The notes: a model not told the origin generated them from the sequence alone. Counted from the stretch's first letter, positions 1 to 12,533 are shown. The stretch: DNA of 64,000 nucleotides from Cyathus striatus (GCA_025738555.1 JAOVFP010000016.1:186001-250000), one strand, 5' to 3'. Numbers and translations: made by a program.

Positions 1-600
1 ATAAAGTCTTGTACAAAAAAGTTATTTCCCATACTATATACCCCCATCAACCCTCCATTTTCTAATACTTTGTCACATGATTGAAATATTACATGACCAA
101 AACACATTCACACCATTGTTGATTCTTCCTTCTTGCCACATCACCATCATTCACTTCCATCTCCCCTCCCTCTTCCACTCTTTCCACCCTCACTCCTCCC
201 TTATTTCACTACCTCTCTTCTCCTCTTTCTCTATCAAGAACAATACAGTAACAATGAGAGTACAGGAAAGTGGGAGGCACACAGTGAGCACAAGGGGCAG
301 AATGATGAGTGTGAGCAGCAGGAAGGGTGGGATGACAAATGTATTAGGGCACACAATGAGTACAGAAAGCAAGATAGGTCCTGGATAGTGAGCAGAGGGG
401 CATGATAGCAAGCAGAGGGGCAAGATAACAAGTGGGATGGGGCATATGGTGAATGGAGGGGCAAGAATAGCAAGCAGAATGGAGTGCACAGTGAGTGGAG
501 AAGTAGGATAATGAGTGGGATGAAGTGCACAGCAAGCAGGGGGGTGGGAGGCATGGGAAAGCAGGGAATGGGACATTGAGTGCAAGAGCACAAAATTGGG
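1..600. repeat. Decayed fragment of a dispersed repeat module
   Basis: No gene is supported here. About 270-590 is a degenerate purine-rich array whose reverse complement resembles the TTTCCCACGC/CCGCTCA arrays at 39.7-40.3 and 44.8-45.4 kb, with most CpG replaced by TpG or CpA. The long open frames seen on both strands arise from the skewed base composition. I read it as a minus-orientation, CpG-decayed piece of that module; the outer limits are not visible. Confidence 0.5.
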
Positions 601-1248
601 GGATATTATGTAATACTATTGTTACTTTGTTTATAGTTCAAGTTGTAAAACTTGCACTGGGCCAATGAGAGATGGGAAGTTTTTTTCTGTGGGCCGTGAA
701 GTCAATACGTGACATCACGGGCGGCTGACACCTGCGGTCGAGAATTGGTATGTCGTACCTTCTCAATGAATGTGGAACTCAACTCAATTAGAATTGCTTC
801 ATCGTTACGCGTCTTAGGGCTAGGCACTTTTTATCTAGGCCCTCTGGTCACGGTACAAGGAGGAAGCTGCGTTTCGAGTATCCTCATCGCTCTTCCTCCC
901 GCACCAGTAGGTCCTTCTCGAGTACTTACTAATTTTTTACTCTACTCGACTATTGTTCTTTCTGTTTCGATGACAGATGGAAATCAACAACCTTCAGAAC
1001 AAATTACGCCTGTGGGACAGGATTTCGAGCAGAGTGAATTCACTGTCACTGAACTCGATTCAGGACCTCTCAGAGGCAGAGTCCAGGGACAAAAGGGATC
1101 GTCCAAGTGAGCTAAGCAACCGGGATCTCGAGTACCGCAAGGCACCAAGACCCCCGTTGCTTCAGAGGATAGGAGAGGAGCGCTTTCCGGCGCCATCTCT
1201 TATCACTCGCCTGGACCTCTCTCCGATATCTCTGGATCAGATGGACGA

Positions 1249-2424
1249 GTGCCAACTGGCACCGACCTCCCTGTCTCCGGTTTTTCTGCAACGGGAGGAG
1301 GAGGAAGTAATACAAGCACCCGCAATACTGCACCACCCATTGCTGGAAGTTCAACAACCGCTGGTGGATCCGGGGCACTTGCACCACGAGATGTTGGCAA
1401 CTCCACCACCGTTGGTGGTTCCAGCACCTCTCCACGAACAACGGATCGATCTTCCGCTAATACAGCACCTCAATCTCACCCTTCACGAGCGATTGGACAT
1501 CAGGGCAGAGCAGTCGACCCCAACCACCACCGCCGTGTTTTCAAACCTGAGTTCCTCGAAAAACTCGACAATGTCATCCAATCCTTTACTACCGGAAAAA
1601 TTACCAAATCTCATGCCATTGCATTACTCGGAAGGATCCTCCCAGCCTTTGAGCCAGGTGACGACTCTCCCACTGATCGAGCGTTTGCAACCTACCTCGA
1701 TGAACTTGACACACACCAACAACACGAATCTTCGGCACAGGCTATTGGAGCCTCCTTCCTTGCTCAGCCGCTTGGAGACTGGCACCCCGCCACCAGACTA
1801 CCCTCCCCAGTTACTGACAACAATGTCCGAGACGAAGACATTGACTACGAGTCAGACTCACACATTGTCAAGCGACAGCATGTCTCTGAGGAGGAATACC
1901 CGTGGTACCAAGACTCCCTCGAGGAAACGAGCAAGTTGCATCCCGAGGTCCTTGAAACTCAATGACTCATTGACAAGTACTCACGGGATATCACAAAAGC
2001 CAAGCGCTCAATCATGCGAACCTCTAATATCCCGCATTTCCCTGAATCCGAATGGGAGCACGTCCTTAGGGGACATGCTGTCAACCTTGGAAATGTTGTC
2101 TCCAGCATCAACGCCATGTCCGGTATTACACCACGAACACACCGTATTGGCGAGCTCGAAATTACTCTCCCCGGTACATCCTCCTCTGCCAAACACATTC
2201 TCAATAGCGGAGAATGGTTCTCAGCATGGCAACTTACCACCGAAGCCATGCTTAGAGCGTTCCCCCACCGACGCACCGAGCTCGCACTCTATGGCCGATA
2301 TATTGCCGGGCTGTTCTGTACAGCCGATGATTTCAGAGTCATCAGATTTGACCGAGCAGCAAGACACTACGCCGAAACTCGCTGTGACGTCCGACTCCTC
2401 CTTCCTTTCGCCAGGAGGGGCTGA
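1249..2424 (+). pseudogene. Ngaro-like gag frame, interrupted
   Basis: The frame begins in a Gly/Ser/Thr-rich segment and continues into a charged domain. It shares blocks with copy 2 at 25.7-26.7 kb: a FEPGD segment, a later SK..PEV segment and a YxRYI..F segment near the C-end. One in-frame TGA at 1963-1965 interrupts it. A CCHC knuckle (C-x2-C-x4-H-x4-C) is readable around 2567-2612 in another frame, just before the reverse transcriptase frame, so a small intron or frameshift probably joins it to the rest. An alternative open frame over 977-2455 in a different phase is Ser/Pro/Leu-rich and looks like a shadow. Gag function is inferred from position and the knuckle. Confidence 0.6.
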
Positions 2425-2432
2425 CTACGAAG

Positions 2433-4451
2433 TTGGAGTCAGCCAAACGCAGTGAAAGGAAACGAGCACAACACGAACGCGATCAAGGGAAATTTGCCGA
2501 AAATATAATTCACCCACTGGATGTGGGTATCGAGGAAACTGATGCAGATATCAGCATATCTGTAGCAAATGTTGCAAATCAGGGCATGGAGAGGCTGACT
2601 GCAAATGAGTCAGCTATACCTTTTGGTTTACAACCATCTTACATGCAACACCTACAAAATTTCTCCTCATCATCGTTTTCTCTCACACCTGTTTTATCTT
2701 ATACTTATCATGCTGGTCCTCTTCCTCGTCCACCACCAGAAGTTTTATCCCATCCCTTTATTCAATCCCTAATTCGAAAAAATCCTACTATTTTTCAAAT
2801 TGTAACACCACTTCGTGTTGAACGATTTGAATATTATTTAACTTCACATCCTAATCGTGCTCTGGTTGACTCTTTTTGCGAAAGTTTACGCAACGGTTTC
2901 TGGCCGTTTGCAATACATCGGCCAGATTTTCCCTTAACTCATGATAACTCAAAAAATCGCCCAAAGCAGACTCCAGAGGAAGAAGCTTTCCTCTACTCCC
3001 AGCGTGACCAAGAAGTGGCCCTTGGTCATTTCTCTCCCAAACTTCCCCCTTCTCTAAAACAGGGAACTTACTCTATGCCAATTCACGCTGTTCCAAAAAC
3101 TGATCCTGCCAAATATCGCATGATCACTAATCATAGTGCAGGCAAATGTGCTCTTAACCTTCTCATCACTCATGAAGCCATTGCAGGGCGGAGTCCACTT
3201 GACTCCCTCAAACCGCTTGTGAATTCTATTCTTGCTCTTCGAAGCAAATTTGGACCCCAAGCTCAACTTGTTCTATTCAAATCAGACATTAAAAGTGCTT
3301 ATCGACTTGCTCCAATGGCGAAAGAGTGGCAGTGTTTACAAGTTACCACCTTTCCCAATAGTGACTGATATGTTGATCGATGCAACGTATTTGGAGGACG
3401 TGGTTCTGCACCCACTTTTATTCTGATTATGGCTTTCACTACCTGGATTGCCGTTTTTATTCTCCTTGTTGAAGTTTTCCAATACTCTGATGACAGCTTT
3501 GGAGTTCAATTGGCATCTGATATATCTTGGTATGCCCCTTATCAACGAAATCTTCCTGCTGGACAGGCAAAACTCCTTTGCCTCTGGGACGATCTTGGGA
3601 TTCCACATGAGCCAGATAAACAGCTCTTTGGCTCCCAACTCACCATTATCGGTTTCTTAGTCGACACAGACCGTCTCAGTATCACCATGCCCCCTGGCAA
3701 AAAACACGAACTCATCACTCATATTGAGACCTTTATTAAGCCAGGTATGATAAAGTGTTCTCTTCGTGAATTCCAGCGCCTTGCTGGCTGGATAAACTGG
3801 GCCCTCAATGTTTTTCCTCTTCTTCGGCCTGGTCTATGTGCGATTTATCGCAAAATATCACATATCGATGAAGCAGATGACCGAATTTATCTCTCCAACG
3901 ATGTTCGCAAGGATCTACGGTGGCTTTTACGACACCTTCATATTGAAATGGAACTTCTCATCCTCGAAAATATCACTTGGAATTCAGATAGTGTAGATAC
4001 AACTATTCATGTCGATGTGTCGCTCACCGGGCTTGGTGTGTGGGACAGCTTACTTCATGTTGGCTATTACTACACTTTCCCGGATAATGTACTTGGCCAT
4101 GACATCTTTGTCTACAAAGTTTTCGCAGTCCTCTCGGCTCTTTGCATACTACCCTCTCGAGTGCTCTCCACTCGAACAGTCATAATCTTTTCCGACAGTG
4201 GTAACACTGTCTCTCTTTTCAGCTCCCTTGGTGCATCGTCTATCCCACTTAACCGACTTCTCAAACTTGCTGTTGACATTTTACTTCATGAAGGATATCA
4301 GCTCCATGTTCTCCATTTGCCGGGTGAACACAATCATGTAGCTGATGCTCTTTCTCGCAAGCAATTTGACAAGGCCTGGTTACATGATCCGGCACTATTG
4401 CTTCAATTTTTTCAACCCCCTCGTGATGCACTGGGGGCATTGAAAAAATGA
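2433..4451 (+). pseudogene. Reverse transcriptase-RNase H of Ngaro-like copy 1
   Basis: One continuous frame broken by a single TGA at 3366-3368. The reverse transcriptase region includes MPIHAVPK, a YRM.NHSAG block, FKSDIKSAYRLAP (the first catalytic Asp block) and QYSDD, a variant of the YxDD active-site box. RNase H follows with VDVSLTGLG, FSDSGN and HNHVADALS, giving the expected acidic residues. The last bases overlap the start of the recombinase frame (GAAAAAATGATC), a compact layout shared with copy 2. Apart from the one stop the domains look complete, so inactivation appears fairly recent. The protein would copy the element RNA into DNA. Confidence 0.8.
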
Positions 4452-5440
4452 TCCCACACTTTCGACAGTCCAAGCAGCCTATCCATACTCCTTGGACCCA
4501 TGAGTGTCTCCTCCAAGAACGCGCCATCACCCTCGGTTACACTATTGACTACTCCACTGTTCTTAATTATTCGAGTGCTCTAAACTCTTATCTCGCTTTC
4601 TGCAATCTACACCACTTCCCTTTTGAACCCACTGAGAACACTCTCAGTTTTTTCTTAGTGTACATGGCACCATCCTTATCATCTTTGACGCTCACTACCT
4701 ACTTGTCAGGTATTGTAAAACTTCTCACTCCATACTACCCTGATGTTCACCAAGCTCGTAACTCTGACATCGTGCGAAACACTTTGCAAGGTTGTCGTCG
4801 TCGGCGCTACTCCAAACCCACGTGCAAACCCCCCCTACCGCTCAAGACCCTAACCTCAATATGTCATTTAGTCTTTCCTTCAGCAGACTATAATGATCTC
4901 CTTTGCCTCGCCATTTTGGTCACAGGATTCTATGCGCTTCTGCGACTTGGGGAACTCGTCTACCCCGACGCTGTCTCTCTCCGAGATCTCAAGAAATATC
5001 CATCACGGCACTCGGTCTTGTTTCATGGTACCCATGCCTATCAGTTTACACTACCAACTCATAAGGCCGACACCACTTTCGAAGGGGACGTCATTCTAGT
5101 GCAACGTCTCTTTGCCGGTGGACCAAACCCATTTTTACTTTTTACTCGGTACCTTCATTTGTGAGATGAAAGGCACCCTTTTCACCGAGCACTTTGGCTA
5201 TGTGTTGATGGCACTCCACCAACACGTACTTTCTTTTTGTCTTTCCTTCACTGCTACGCTGGTTCTCAATTTTCCGGCCACTCGCTTCGCTCTGGTGGTG
5301 CAACTGCACTCGCAGAGCACGGTGTTCCGCATTCTTCAATCCAGCAGATAGGCCAGTGGAATTCCAATGCTTTTCGGATTTATATTCGCAAACATCCCAC
5401 CCTTATCGCTTCCTTACAATTGCCACACGAGCTACATTGA
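4448..5440 (+). pseudogene. Tyrosine recombinase of Ngaro-like copy 1
   Basis: The frame starts MIPHFRQSKQP and runs to 5440 except for a TGA at 5162-5164, where copy 2 has Arg in the aligned position. Catalytic features of the tyrosine recombinase family are visible: an Arg in ALLRLGEL, the HSLRSGG box (H-x-x-R), a Trp in GQW and the nucleophile region IYIRKHP. It would integrate the element through a crossover with a Tyr-DNA intermediate. It is the third gene of the element and overlaps the preceding frame by 4 nt. Confidence 0.8.
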
Positions 5441-6884
5441 TGCCTTTTTTCTTCCCTCTTTTCCTTTACGTGTTTTTTTCATTCTCCCTATTGTGTTTTC
5501 TACCAAAACATAAAACAAAAACAAATTTCTTTAAAAATAAAAATAAAAATAAAAAATAAAAATTCTATAATATTAAAATCTATAATACCGTAATAGCTAT
5601 AGTCACTTTCTCTTATTTCTGCCTCACACCGCTTTTTTTCTGGCGTTGTACTTATATTTCGTTGGCATCTGCTCATTACATCACGTGTGCAATGTAATTT
5701 CTTTAACGGTGTCGAGGCACTACACATCTTTGGTAGGCGCCTCCTCACAGTAGCTCCTATCATCACTATCTGTGTGAATCTCGATTGGAATATATAAATT
5801 AGTCACATGATCAATAAATAAATTCATTTTCTCCATGTTTTTAAATGAATTTCACTAGATTTTCACTTTAATTTTGTCTAAAATACATGAAAGTTGATGA
5901 ACTTATGCTTTTATTCATAGTGAAGGGGGGGGAGTGCAAAGTACTGAATTTTTTGGCATGAAAAAAATCTATTTTCAATTTTAGACAGAACAGCTTGTAG
6001 GAATCTCATGAAAGTTGTACTGATTGAAGGCTATTTCAATCCTCTTTAAATCCCAAAGAAGTCTGAAGCAAAAAAAAATTGTTGATTTTTTGCTGCTTTT
6101 AACTGTCCCCAACTGTATTACTGCATGAATTCTCCTGTATGTAACTGTATAACTGGTCAATAAAAGCTATGCAAGGGGTAGCTTGTATGTAAAGCAAGTT
6201 CCATGAGATGCATCAAATTTGATGAATTGCACCAATATGTATGCATACATTGTACCATGACATAGAAATGCATAATACATCCATGTTCATAGTTTCCAGC
6301 TACCTGTCCCAAATCTGTCTATGGTGATTAATGGGCATCTTCAGCTAACACATTGAAGAGATGTATATAGTTGTGGAGTTTGTCAAGGTTATGCACATAT
6401 CTGAGGTGTTGTAGTAATGTCAAGGTGCACCTATATTAGTAATAGAGAAAGAACAAGGGGTCTGGTAGATCACCATAGGTATGAGCTATTTAGAAAAGCT
6501 TTTATCATGTTGTATTATAACATCACCACTGGGTTGACATATTCTTTATAGGGCAGTTTAAGAAGTTGAGGGAGTGAGTGGCATTATGGCTGCCTGAGTG
6601 AGAAGTGGGGGGTACCTATAAATCATGCATATCTTTTCTATAATGTGAGAAAGAGGAGTGATACACAAGCCACATAAACACTATATTCTGACTCCTTTCA
6701 ACTGCTATGAATCAACCTACTCCAAGTTGGCATACACTTATTGGAGCAATATAGCATAGGACTAGATAACAATTGTAGGTGTGTAATATATTACTGGTAC
6801 CCACTTCAGCACTGCCATATACAATAAATATATATGAAGAGAGAATAGAGCTAAACACACCTACTTAGTGACTGGTGACTGGAA
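5441..6884. other. Intergenic AT-rich stretch
   Basis: About 1.4 kb with no supported gene. It begins with an A-rich tail behind the recombinase frame and then becomes AT-rich and nearly CpG-free, like the transposons around it. I see no conserved motif and read it as decayed repeat DNA. Confidence 0.4.
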
Positions 6885-6936
6885 AAAGATACACAGCTAG
6901 GGGTATCTTCAGACAAAGAAATGCAAGTGAAAAGAC
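6885..6936 (+). mobile_element. Left part of an LTR remnant split by hAT-like element
   Basis: The segment resembles the first part of the solo LTR at 44983-45243: a GGGGTATC block, then GACAAAGAAAT and then AAGAC. The right part resumes at 10171 with CATCTGTCTATCCCT, matching CGTCTGTCTGTCCCT of the solo LTR. The two halves therefore come from one LTR copy. Confidence 0.6.
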
Positions 6937-7709
6937 TAGGGCTGTACATCATACCTGTATAGTATGGGTGTACAGTGACTGTATATACAGCTCCATAACT
7001 ATCTTGTAAGAGCTGAAAAGTAATTTCAATATGGTATGATTATGGTACAGTTTATGGTATATTCAAATGAAATTAATTTAGCATATGAGCAAGCACATTG
7101 GCTAAAGAGATAAGATATAATACTGAAGTATTGTATTTGGTTGGAAGTCATGGATTATGTAATTATCTGGATCACATTCGAGTGAAGCACCAGTATGCAT
7201 TTTGCCCATGTCTCAACTTGTCTACTCAATCTCTCCCTCTCCACTCTTTCTCCCTGGCCCTTCTCAAAATATACATATTCATGCACTGTCCCAACATTGT
7301 ACCTAAATCCTAGAAACATTTCAACACATCAAGACCTCTCCAGCACTGCTTGTAGAATCAAACCCTGAAGTTTGACAGTACCTCTACACTATATCTCAAA
7401 ACCAAGCTCCCTAATTTATTTCTATTCTTTCTTCATGTTTCAGCTATGTTATTTTATTTTATTTCCATTCCTTAATCTGAGATCTCTGTTCATCTGTGTT
7501 CTGTATTAACTTACACATTTTAGGATTAATTGTTTTCATTCAGTATATAAGCCTCAGTATTTTCTACAACTCATTTTAATCAAGTTTTTTGACACCTCAA
7601 ACTCATACTCTAAGTTTAACACTCCATCTCTACACACTCACCATCAATTTTGTCGATTTATACATTCTTGCTGCTTCATTTTCACACCAGAACTTCATTC
7701 AATTCAACT

Positions 7710-8042
7710 ATGAACTCTTCAAAATCTGGACAGAATGAGTCTATTCAGGATGTTCACTCAGGTATGTCATTAAAACTCCTTTAATCTTTTATATAGTAAT
7801 TGGCACATTCAGGTTTCAGTCATGGAAAGCATTCTAAGAACACTGCAAAGCTACAAGAGTCCCTTGTGAGCAAGCAGCAGGATGAAGATGGGAACCCTTT
7901 GAAGAAGCATACTCAGTCTTGCTTGTTGACTAAGAGACCCAGGACTAAGGGTTTACTTCCTGTTTCCACCAGCTCAGACAAGGATGATGATGATTTTGTT
8001 GGACAAAACCCATCTTCAGGTGAAAGCACTGACACATACTAG
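7710..8042 (+). CDS. Short gene or 5' gene fragment inside hAT-like element
   Basis: Two exons, 7710-7761 and 7813-8042, are joined by a 51-nt intron with a GTATGT donor and TTCAG acceptor. The product is about 93 residues starting MNSSKSGQNE, rich in Lys, Ser and Asp, with an acidic run DKDDDD, and no domain I recognise. Its place inside a hAT-like element, with further GT-AG-like signals downstream (around 8066 and 8140), suggests the N-terminus of a transposase gene whose rest is deleted. I do not recognise homologues; function is unknown. Confidence 0.4.
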
Positions 8043-8421
8043 CATAGCATGCCAACAAACATAGAGGTATGTACTTCAATGTTGTATACATTTGACAACA
8101 ACTAATATTCATTTAGATAGCTAACTCTCTTTCTGCAGAAACAATTACAGACATTGGAAAGGGCTCAGGGAAAATGCAGAAAGTGACACCATGGCAAAGT
8201 ATCAACTCTGTACTCTTCATGCCAGTGGAACCAGCACAGGAAAGTTTTAATGTTATTAATCAGAACTATAGTACTTCTTTCCGCTTATTCAGCTTGTATA
8301 TACAAAATTGAAATGTGCTGTATCAACTGTATATACCATATTTTACCATTGACAGTACCATACTGTTTTTTCAAGATGTAAAAAATGTTCAAGTATGGTA
8401 TGGTTATGGTTATACTGTAAC

Positions 8422-10106
8422 CTATGAAGTTCCAATAGGGGAAAAACCCACCAAAGCAAAATTCACTTCCCACCATAACTCCTGGTGGGCAAAATTCAAA
8501 TTATTTCACTTTTTTTACATATCTTACATGGCATAGCATATTAGTTCTATATATTATATATTTAAAGCATTATAGTAAAGATAACTATACAAAAAGTGCT
8601 CTATAGAGCAGTTTCTCAGGCAATTCTCAGGTATCTTTTCACTGCTTGTACCCTATCAGACATTTTCCCATGGCAATTGAGGATACAGCAACAACTCGTC
8701 AAATGCCCCTCTGAGTCCATATTCATTCTCTGTTGATTTCCCACCAATAATCAATGCTTCAGCAATATGAAAAAATAATGTAGGAGTGCATATGACACAA
8801 ATTCAGACAACCAATCAGCTGAGTGCTCAACAGCATGCTATTGTGTTTTTAACATTGGTACTTCAGGATCATCCCCTCTCTGGTCAATGTTGAAATCTCT
8901 ACACATGAACAATCCTCCTTACTATATCTTGACATGTTTTTACATGTTTTCCCTACAATTGAATGGTTATGTGTTTATTTATTAGCATTTCTGCTGCTTC
9001 CCCCACTCTGTTAGGCATGTTTCACCTTTATGTTGCTATTTGAACTGTAAATATTAAAATATCCTACAATTCAGCAGTCCTGTTTCAATATTTTTTGCTG
9101 TATTCTATGTTCTACTGCACTACATTAATTAAAAATTGTGTGTCAACTTTTCCCACCCAAATTTTATTTAGAAATTCAACTCAAAGAAGATCTCTGAGTC
9201 TAGCTGTGTTGTTATCCCTTCATATTTGTTGCTGTATGTTTTATTACATCACAATAAAACTAAAGCATAATTGTTTACTTCAATAATTTCTGCAGCTGTT
9301 TCCAGAAAGTTAATGCTAGATTAGAAAAGTGATGATGTGAGTTACCGGTTTTACACTATTTTCTGCAAGGAAAAACTTGAAAAGTACTGGCATTTGGTTA
9401 CATATGACATACCTCACTCTAAAAAAATCATTTCAGGTATTAAATACATGATGTTACTATAAAAATTTAAAGTCTGAATAGTAGAAATAACAACATTGAC
9501 AAGAGCCGATTGATAAGATCTCCAAGTGCCAAGACAAAATCCATGTGCTGTTATGAGTGGGGGAAGCAGCAGAAATGCTAATAAATAAACACAAATATGT
9601 CAGGATGTAGTAAGGAGGATTCATGTGTAGAGATTTCAACACTGACCAGAGAGGGGATAATCTTGAAGTACCAATATTAAAAGCACAATAGCACACTGTT
9701 GAGTGCTCAGCCAATTGGTTGTCCAAATTTGTGTCATGTGCACTCCTACATTATTTTTTCATATTGCTGAAGCATTGATCATTGGTGGGAAATCAACAGA
9801 GAATGAATATGGACTCAGAGAGGCATTTGATGAGTTGTTGCTGTATCCTCAATGACCATGGGAAAATGTCTGATGGGGCACAAGTGGTGAAGAGGTACCT
9901 GATAATTGCCTGAGAAACTGCTCTATAGAGCACTTTTTGTATGGTTATTTTTACTGTAATACTTCAAATATATAATATATAGAACTAACATGCTATGCCA
10001 TGTAAGATATGAAATAAAAGTGAAATAATTCGAATTTTGCCCACCAGGAGTTATGGCAGGAAGTGAATTTCGCTTCAGTGAGTTTTTCCCCTATCAGAAC
10101 TTCATA
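8422..10106 (+). mobile_element. Long-TIR element copy A (CpG-depleted)
   Basis: A 1.7-kb element with inverted terminal repeats of roughly 500 bp beginning TATGAAGTTC and ending GAACTTCATA. A second copy, B, lies at 31820-33480. Flanking GTAAC occurs on both sides (8417-8421 and 10107-10111), perhaps a short target duplication. Most CpGs of copy B read as CpA or TpG here. The middle carries an exon-like segment at 9296-9436, also found in copy B. No transposase is visible, so it is probably non-autonomous; I cannot assign a superfamily. Confidence 0.75.
9296..9436 (+). other. Exon-like segment inside long-TIR element (copy A)
   Basis: The segment lies between a TTTCTGCAG acceptor-like and a CAG/GTAT donor-like sequence. 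It matches 32649-32788 in copy B but has one extra base and stops in the frame that is open in B. It may be a captured host exon or a relic of the element's own gene. Confidence 0.35.
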
Positions 10107-10170
10107 GTAACTGTCTTGTGACCATAACATGTATGCCCATATACTGTATATGGTACAGTGTACAGCCCTA

Positions 10171-10235
10171 GAGAAGACATCTGTCTATCCCTCCAGGATC
10201 CTAGTGAAGTTGCAAGAGAAATTGAAAGTGAGGGG
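10171..10235 (+). mobile_element. Right part of the LTR remnant split by hAT-like element
   Basis: Sequence following the hAT-like element resembles the solo LTR at 45 kb from its GGGAAGAC block through CTGTCTGTCCCT and the GTGA repeat region, then diverges beyond about 10235. It is the continuation of 6885-6936. Confidence 0.55.
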
Positions 10236-11190
10236 AAGCAAACTTGTATTAAAAGAAAGTGGGTATAAGTACTTAATTGATACTGAGAAATACATACTGT
10301 GATATTGAATTACCTCTGAAATTGAATACCTTTACTCTGAATACTTTGACCTATGAATGAGAATAGTCAGAGTATAACTTGTTCTATTTTTAACTTGTTC
10401 TAAATTTGGATTTGATACAATTGTGCCCCTCGAACTTACTGACTTCACACCTTGGGATTTAAGTTGATTTATTATATTTGGGATTTATATTCTAAGTATT
10501 AACTAAACTAACTAATCTCATTATGAGACACAACAATAGATAAGTCCAAGCCCCTCATATCTCCTTATTAAGTCTTCAAATGCAGACCCAGCATGACATG
10601 CAGGGATCCAGTATGATGAAGTCTCATATTGGGTGATGTTGGGGTAAAAGAACTGAAAATGAAGTGGGTAAGAGTTGGAAGAAGCTTGGCATTGGTTCTT
10701 TAGTTACTCTGAAAGGGGCTACTAGATTTTGATGTTGCTGTTATGATAAAGTTCTGGTTGGGATGTTTATTGTACAAGTCCAATAGTCATGTGATTTATG
10801 AGTTCAAAGAACAAGTCAATCAGTATCAAGTTCGAGTCTCTATTCACAAGCTTTTAAGTTGATTAGACTTAAGTGCAAGTGAAGTGAATGAATCAAAGTA
10901 AAGCCAGTTCAATTTAAGCTGAAGCTTGAGCTCTACAGCCCAAGTTTGTACTAATAATAAGTAACTATGTAACTAAATAAGTCAAGATGCTGTGCATTGA
11001 CTGTGCATTACTGCAGTGCAGCAAGAAGAAAAAAAAACAAACTAAGTAAGGTAAAGTGACTCAAGATGAGTCAGAGCCATGTAAATAAGAAGTCATGTGT
11101 TTGGTATCAAAGATGATACCAAACAAGTCAATGAAATGTAAAGAAAACATATGTAAATAGAAGAAAGTAAAAGAAATCATAACAGTTGCC
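10236..11190. other. Intergenic AT-rich stretch
   Basis: Almost 1 kb of AT-rich, CpG-poor sequence without a supported gene. The phrase AAGTAACTATGTAACTAA and similar short words recur, but no organised repeat was seen. Confidence 0.35.
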
Positions 11191-11820
11191 CAGATTTTGA
11201 TGTTGCCCAGATTTTGACATTGCCATGATGTTGCCAGTGAAGCAATGTCAAATCTCGCATGGCAACATCACACAATACCAGTGCAGCAAAGTGCCTGCAA
11301 TTGATTTGCTTATTCCCACACCCCTTGCTAATCAATTCTAGCTGCTAATCATTGTCTCCCACCCTTCCCTTTGGGTTATCACATGCATATCACCATGGCC
11401 TGCCTCCTGCTCATTGTTTCCCATGCCTCCGCTCTCACTTTTACACCTTTATTACATTTCCCTTAATCAAACACACAGTCCAATATTTATAATACAACAT
11501 ATTATTACTTATTTCACAGAGGATGGAGCATATTACAGTAGAAGATTATTTAAAACTGTTTCTAATTCATATGTTTAATAGCTTTGTCCCCTTCATTACA
11601 TAGTGAAACATTGTGTAGTACATATATCATAATATATATTAAATAATGCAAAAATAATCAATGAAAATGATAAAGAATTGAGCTAAGAAATAAGAAAATA
11701 CTTGCTCAATGTTGAGCATCATAACAATGAAGTGTGATGTGTTGCCATGGCAATGAGAAAGGGTGCTTGATGGAGTGATGGATGGGATCAACACTGCATA
11801 CAAATATAAACAAAGGCAGA

Positions 11821-12533
11821 GGGGGTGCAATGGTGTAGTGGTTCCACCATGCACACCTGCCATTTGCACCCCAGCAGACACAGGTAGTGGGTACCCTGCT
11901 CAAGCACAAGCTCCTTGGTTCAATTCATGCCTGGCACAATTACTTTACTTACCCTACAAATTCACTTCTACCATGCCAATTACATCATCCCCACCTACTT
12001 TTCAGCATCATGTGTTACCCTAGCACCACTACCATCATGAGACCCTATTACCCAATCAAACCAATGACAGCATCTGGAAGTGCCAAAGGTTCAGGTCATC
12101 ACCTCCTGCAGCTCTATACTGAAGCCAGACTGTGGCTGGATCTGGGGGTCCAATATTACTTCATCTAAATTTGAACTATTCTGTCAGAGTACCCAAAAAA
12201 CCCCATTCAAGAAACAGTTTTGGATGTAGCACAAGGAACTGACAATTATGTCAGATGGCCACTATGGCCTGGGAATTGTGCCAGTATGAGTCTGAGTGAG
12301 ATTGTTGGGTGCCAGCTTGCTGCATGGGAATTAGGATGTTCACTGGAGCCGGGAATTCAAAACTTGGTGTTGACAGGTATTGACATATGATTAATTCTCA
12401 ACTACTCAAGCAATGGTCACACATCAGATACTGGGGAGGAGGCACATAAATAGTTATATATACAATAAATGTAAGGTCTACATAGGGTTTACCCTGAGGA
12501 CAATAAATGAGACTTTAAAAATTAAAAAAATGA
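11821..12533 (+). mobile_element. SINE-like retroposon with tRNA-like head and A-rich tail
   Basis: The 5' end has a pol III A-box-like TGGTGTAGTGG (11831) and, about 75 nt later, a B-box-like GGTTCAATTC (11918). The 3' end is A-rich (AAATTAAAAAAATGAAA). It is flanked by AAACAAAGGCAGA (11808-11820) and AAACAAGGCAGA (around 12536-12547), consistent with a target duplication from target-primed reverse transcription. The related core at 40.66 kb has no insertion at the equivalent AAATAAAGGC position. At about 710 bp it is long for a SINE, so part of the body may come from another source. A 93-codon open frame inside (11887-12168) has no recognised domain. Confidence 0.5.

Larger units (their letters stand above)
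709..5800 (+). mobile_element. Ngaro-like (YR retrotransposon) copy 1, decayed
   Basis: The order is gag-like frame, zinc knuckle, reverse transcriptase, RNase H, tyrosine recombinase, all on the plus strand. This is the arrangement of Ngaro/DIRS-class retroelements, which integrate with a tyrosine recombinase rather than a DDE integrase. I see no methyltransferase domain, which favours Ngaro over DIRS. The coding core is about 977-5440; the outer limits are estimates because I could not define the split direct repeats. An A-rich tract at 5535-5570 follows the recombinase, as it does in copy 2 at 30.7 kb. At least three in-frame TGA codons make this copy non-autonomous. Confidence 0.8.
6937..10170 (+). 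mobile_element. hAT-like element, non-autonomous, with nested insert
   Basis: Termini are TAGGGCTGTACA at the left and TGTACAGCCCTA at the right, a form typical of hAT-family ends. It is flanked by 8-bp repeats GAAAAGAC (6929-6936) and GAGAAGAC (10171-10178), 7 of 8 matching, as expected of a hAT target-site duplication. The uninterrupted solo LTR at 45 kb has GGGAAGAC at the equivalent position, which supports the boundaries independently. The element is 3.2 kb, of which about 1.7 kb is a later insertion (8422-10106). The remaining 1.55 kb holds one short gene and no recognisable transposase core. Confidence 0.75.

Noticed and set aside
190..593. Long minus-strand frames (up to 133 codons) rich in Leu, Cys, Pro and His
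   Set aside because: They lie in a purine/pyrimidine-skewed degenerate repeat and overlap in several frames; no domain is visible and the same array recurs elsewhere.
977..2455. 492-codon frame over the gag region
   Set aside because: The alternative phase (1249-2424) aligns with gag blocks of copy 2; the longer frame is Ser/Pro/Leu-rich and has no counterpart in copy 2.
11821..11935. A tRNA gene at the A/B-box head
   Set aside because: The spacing of the boxes is too large and no cloverleaf with acceptor and anticodon arms could be drawn.
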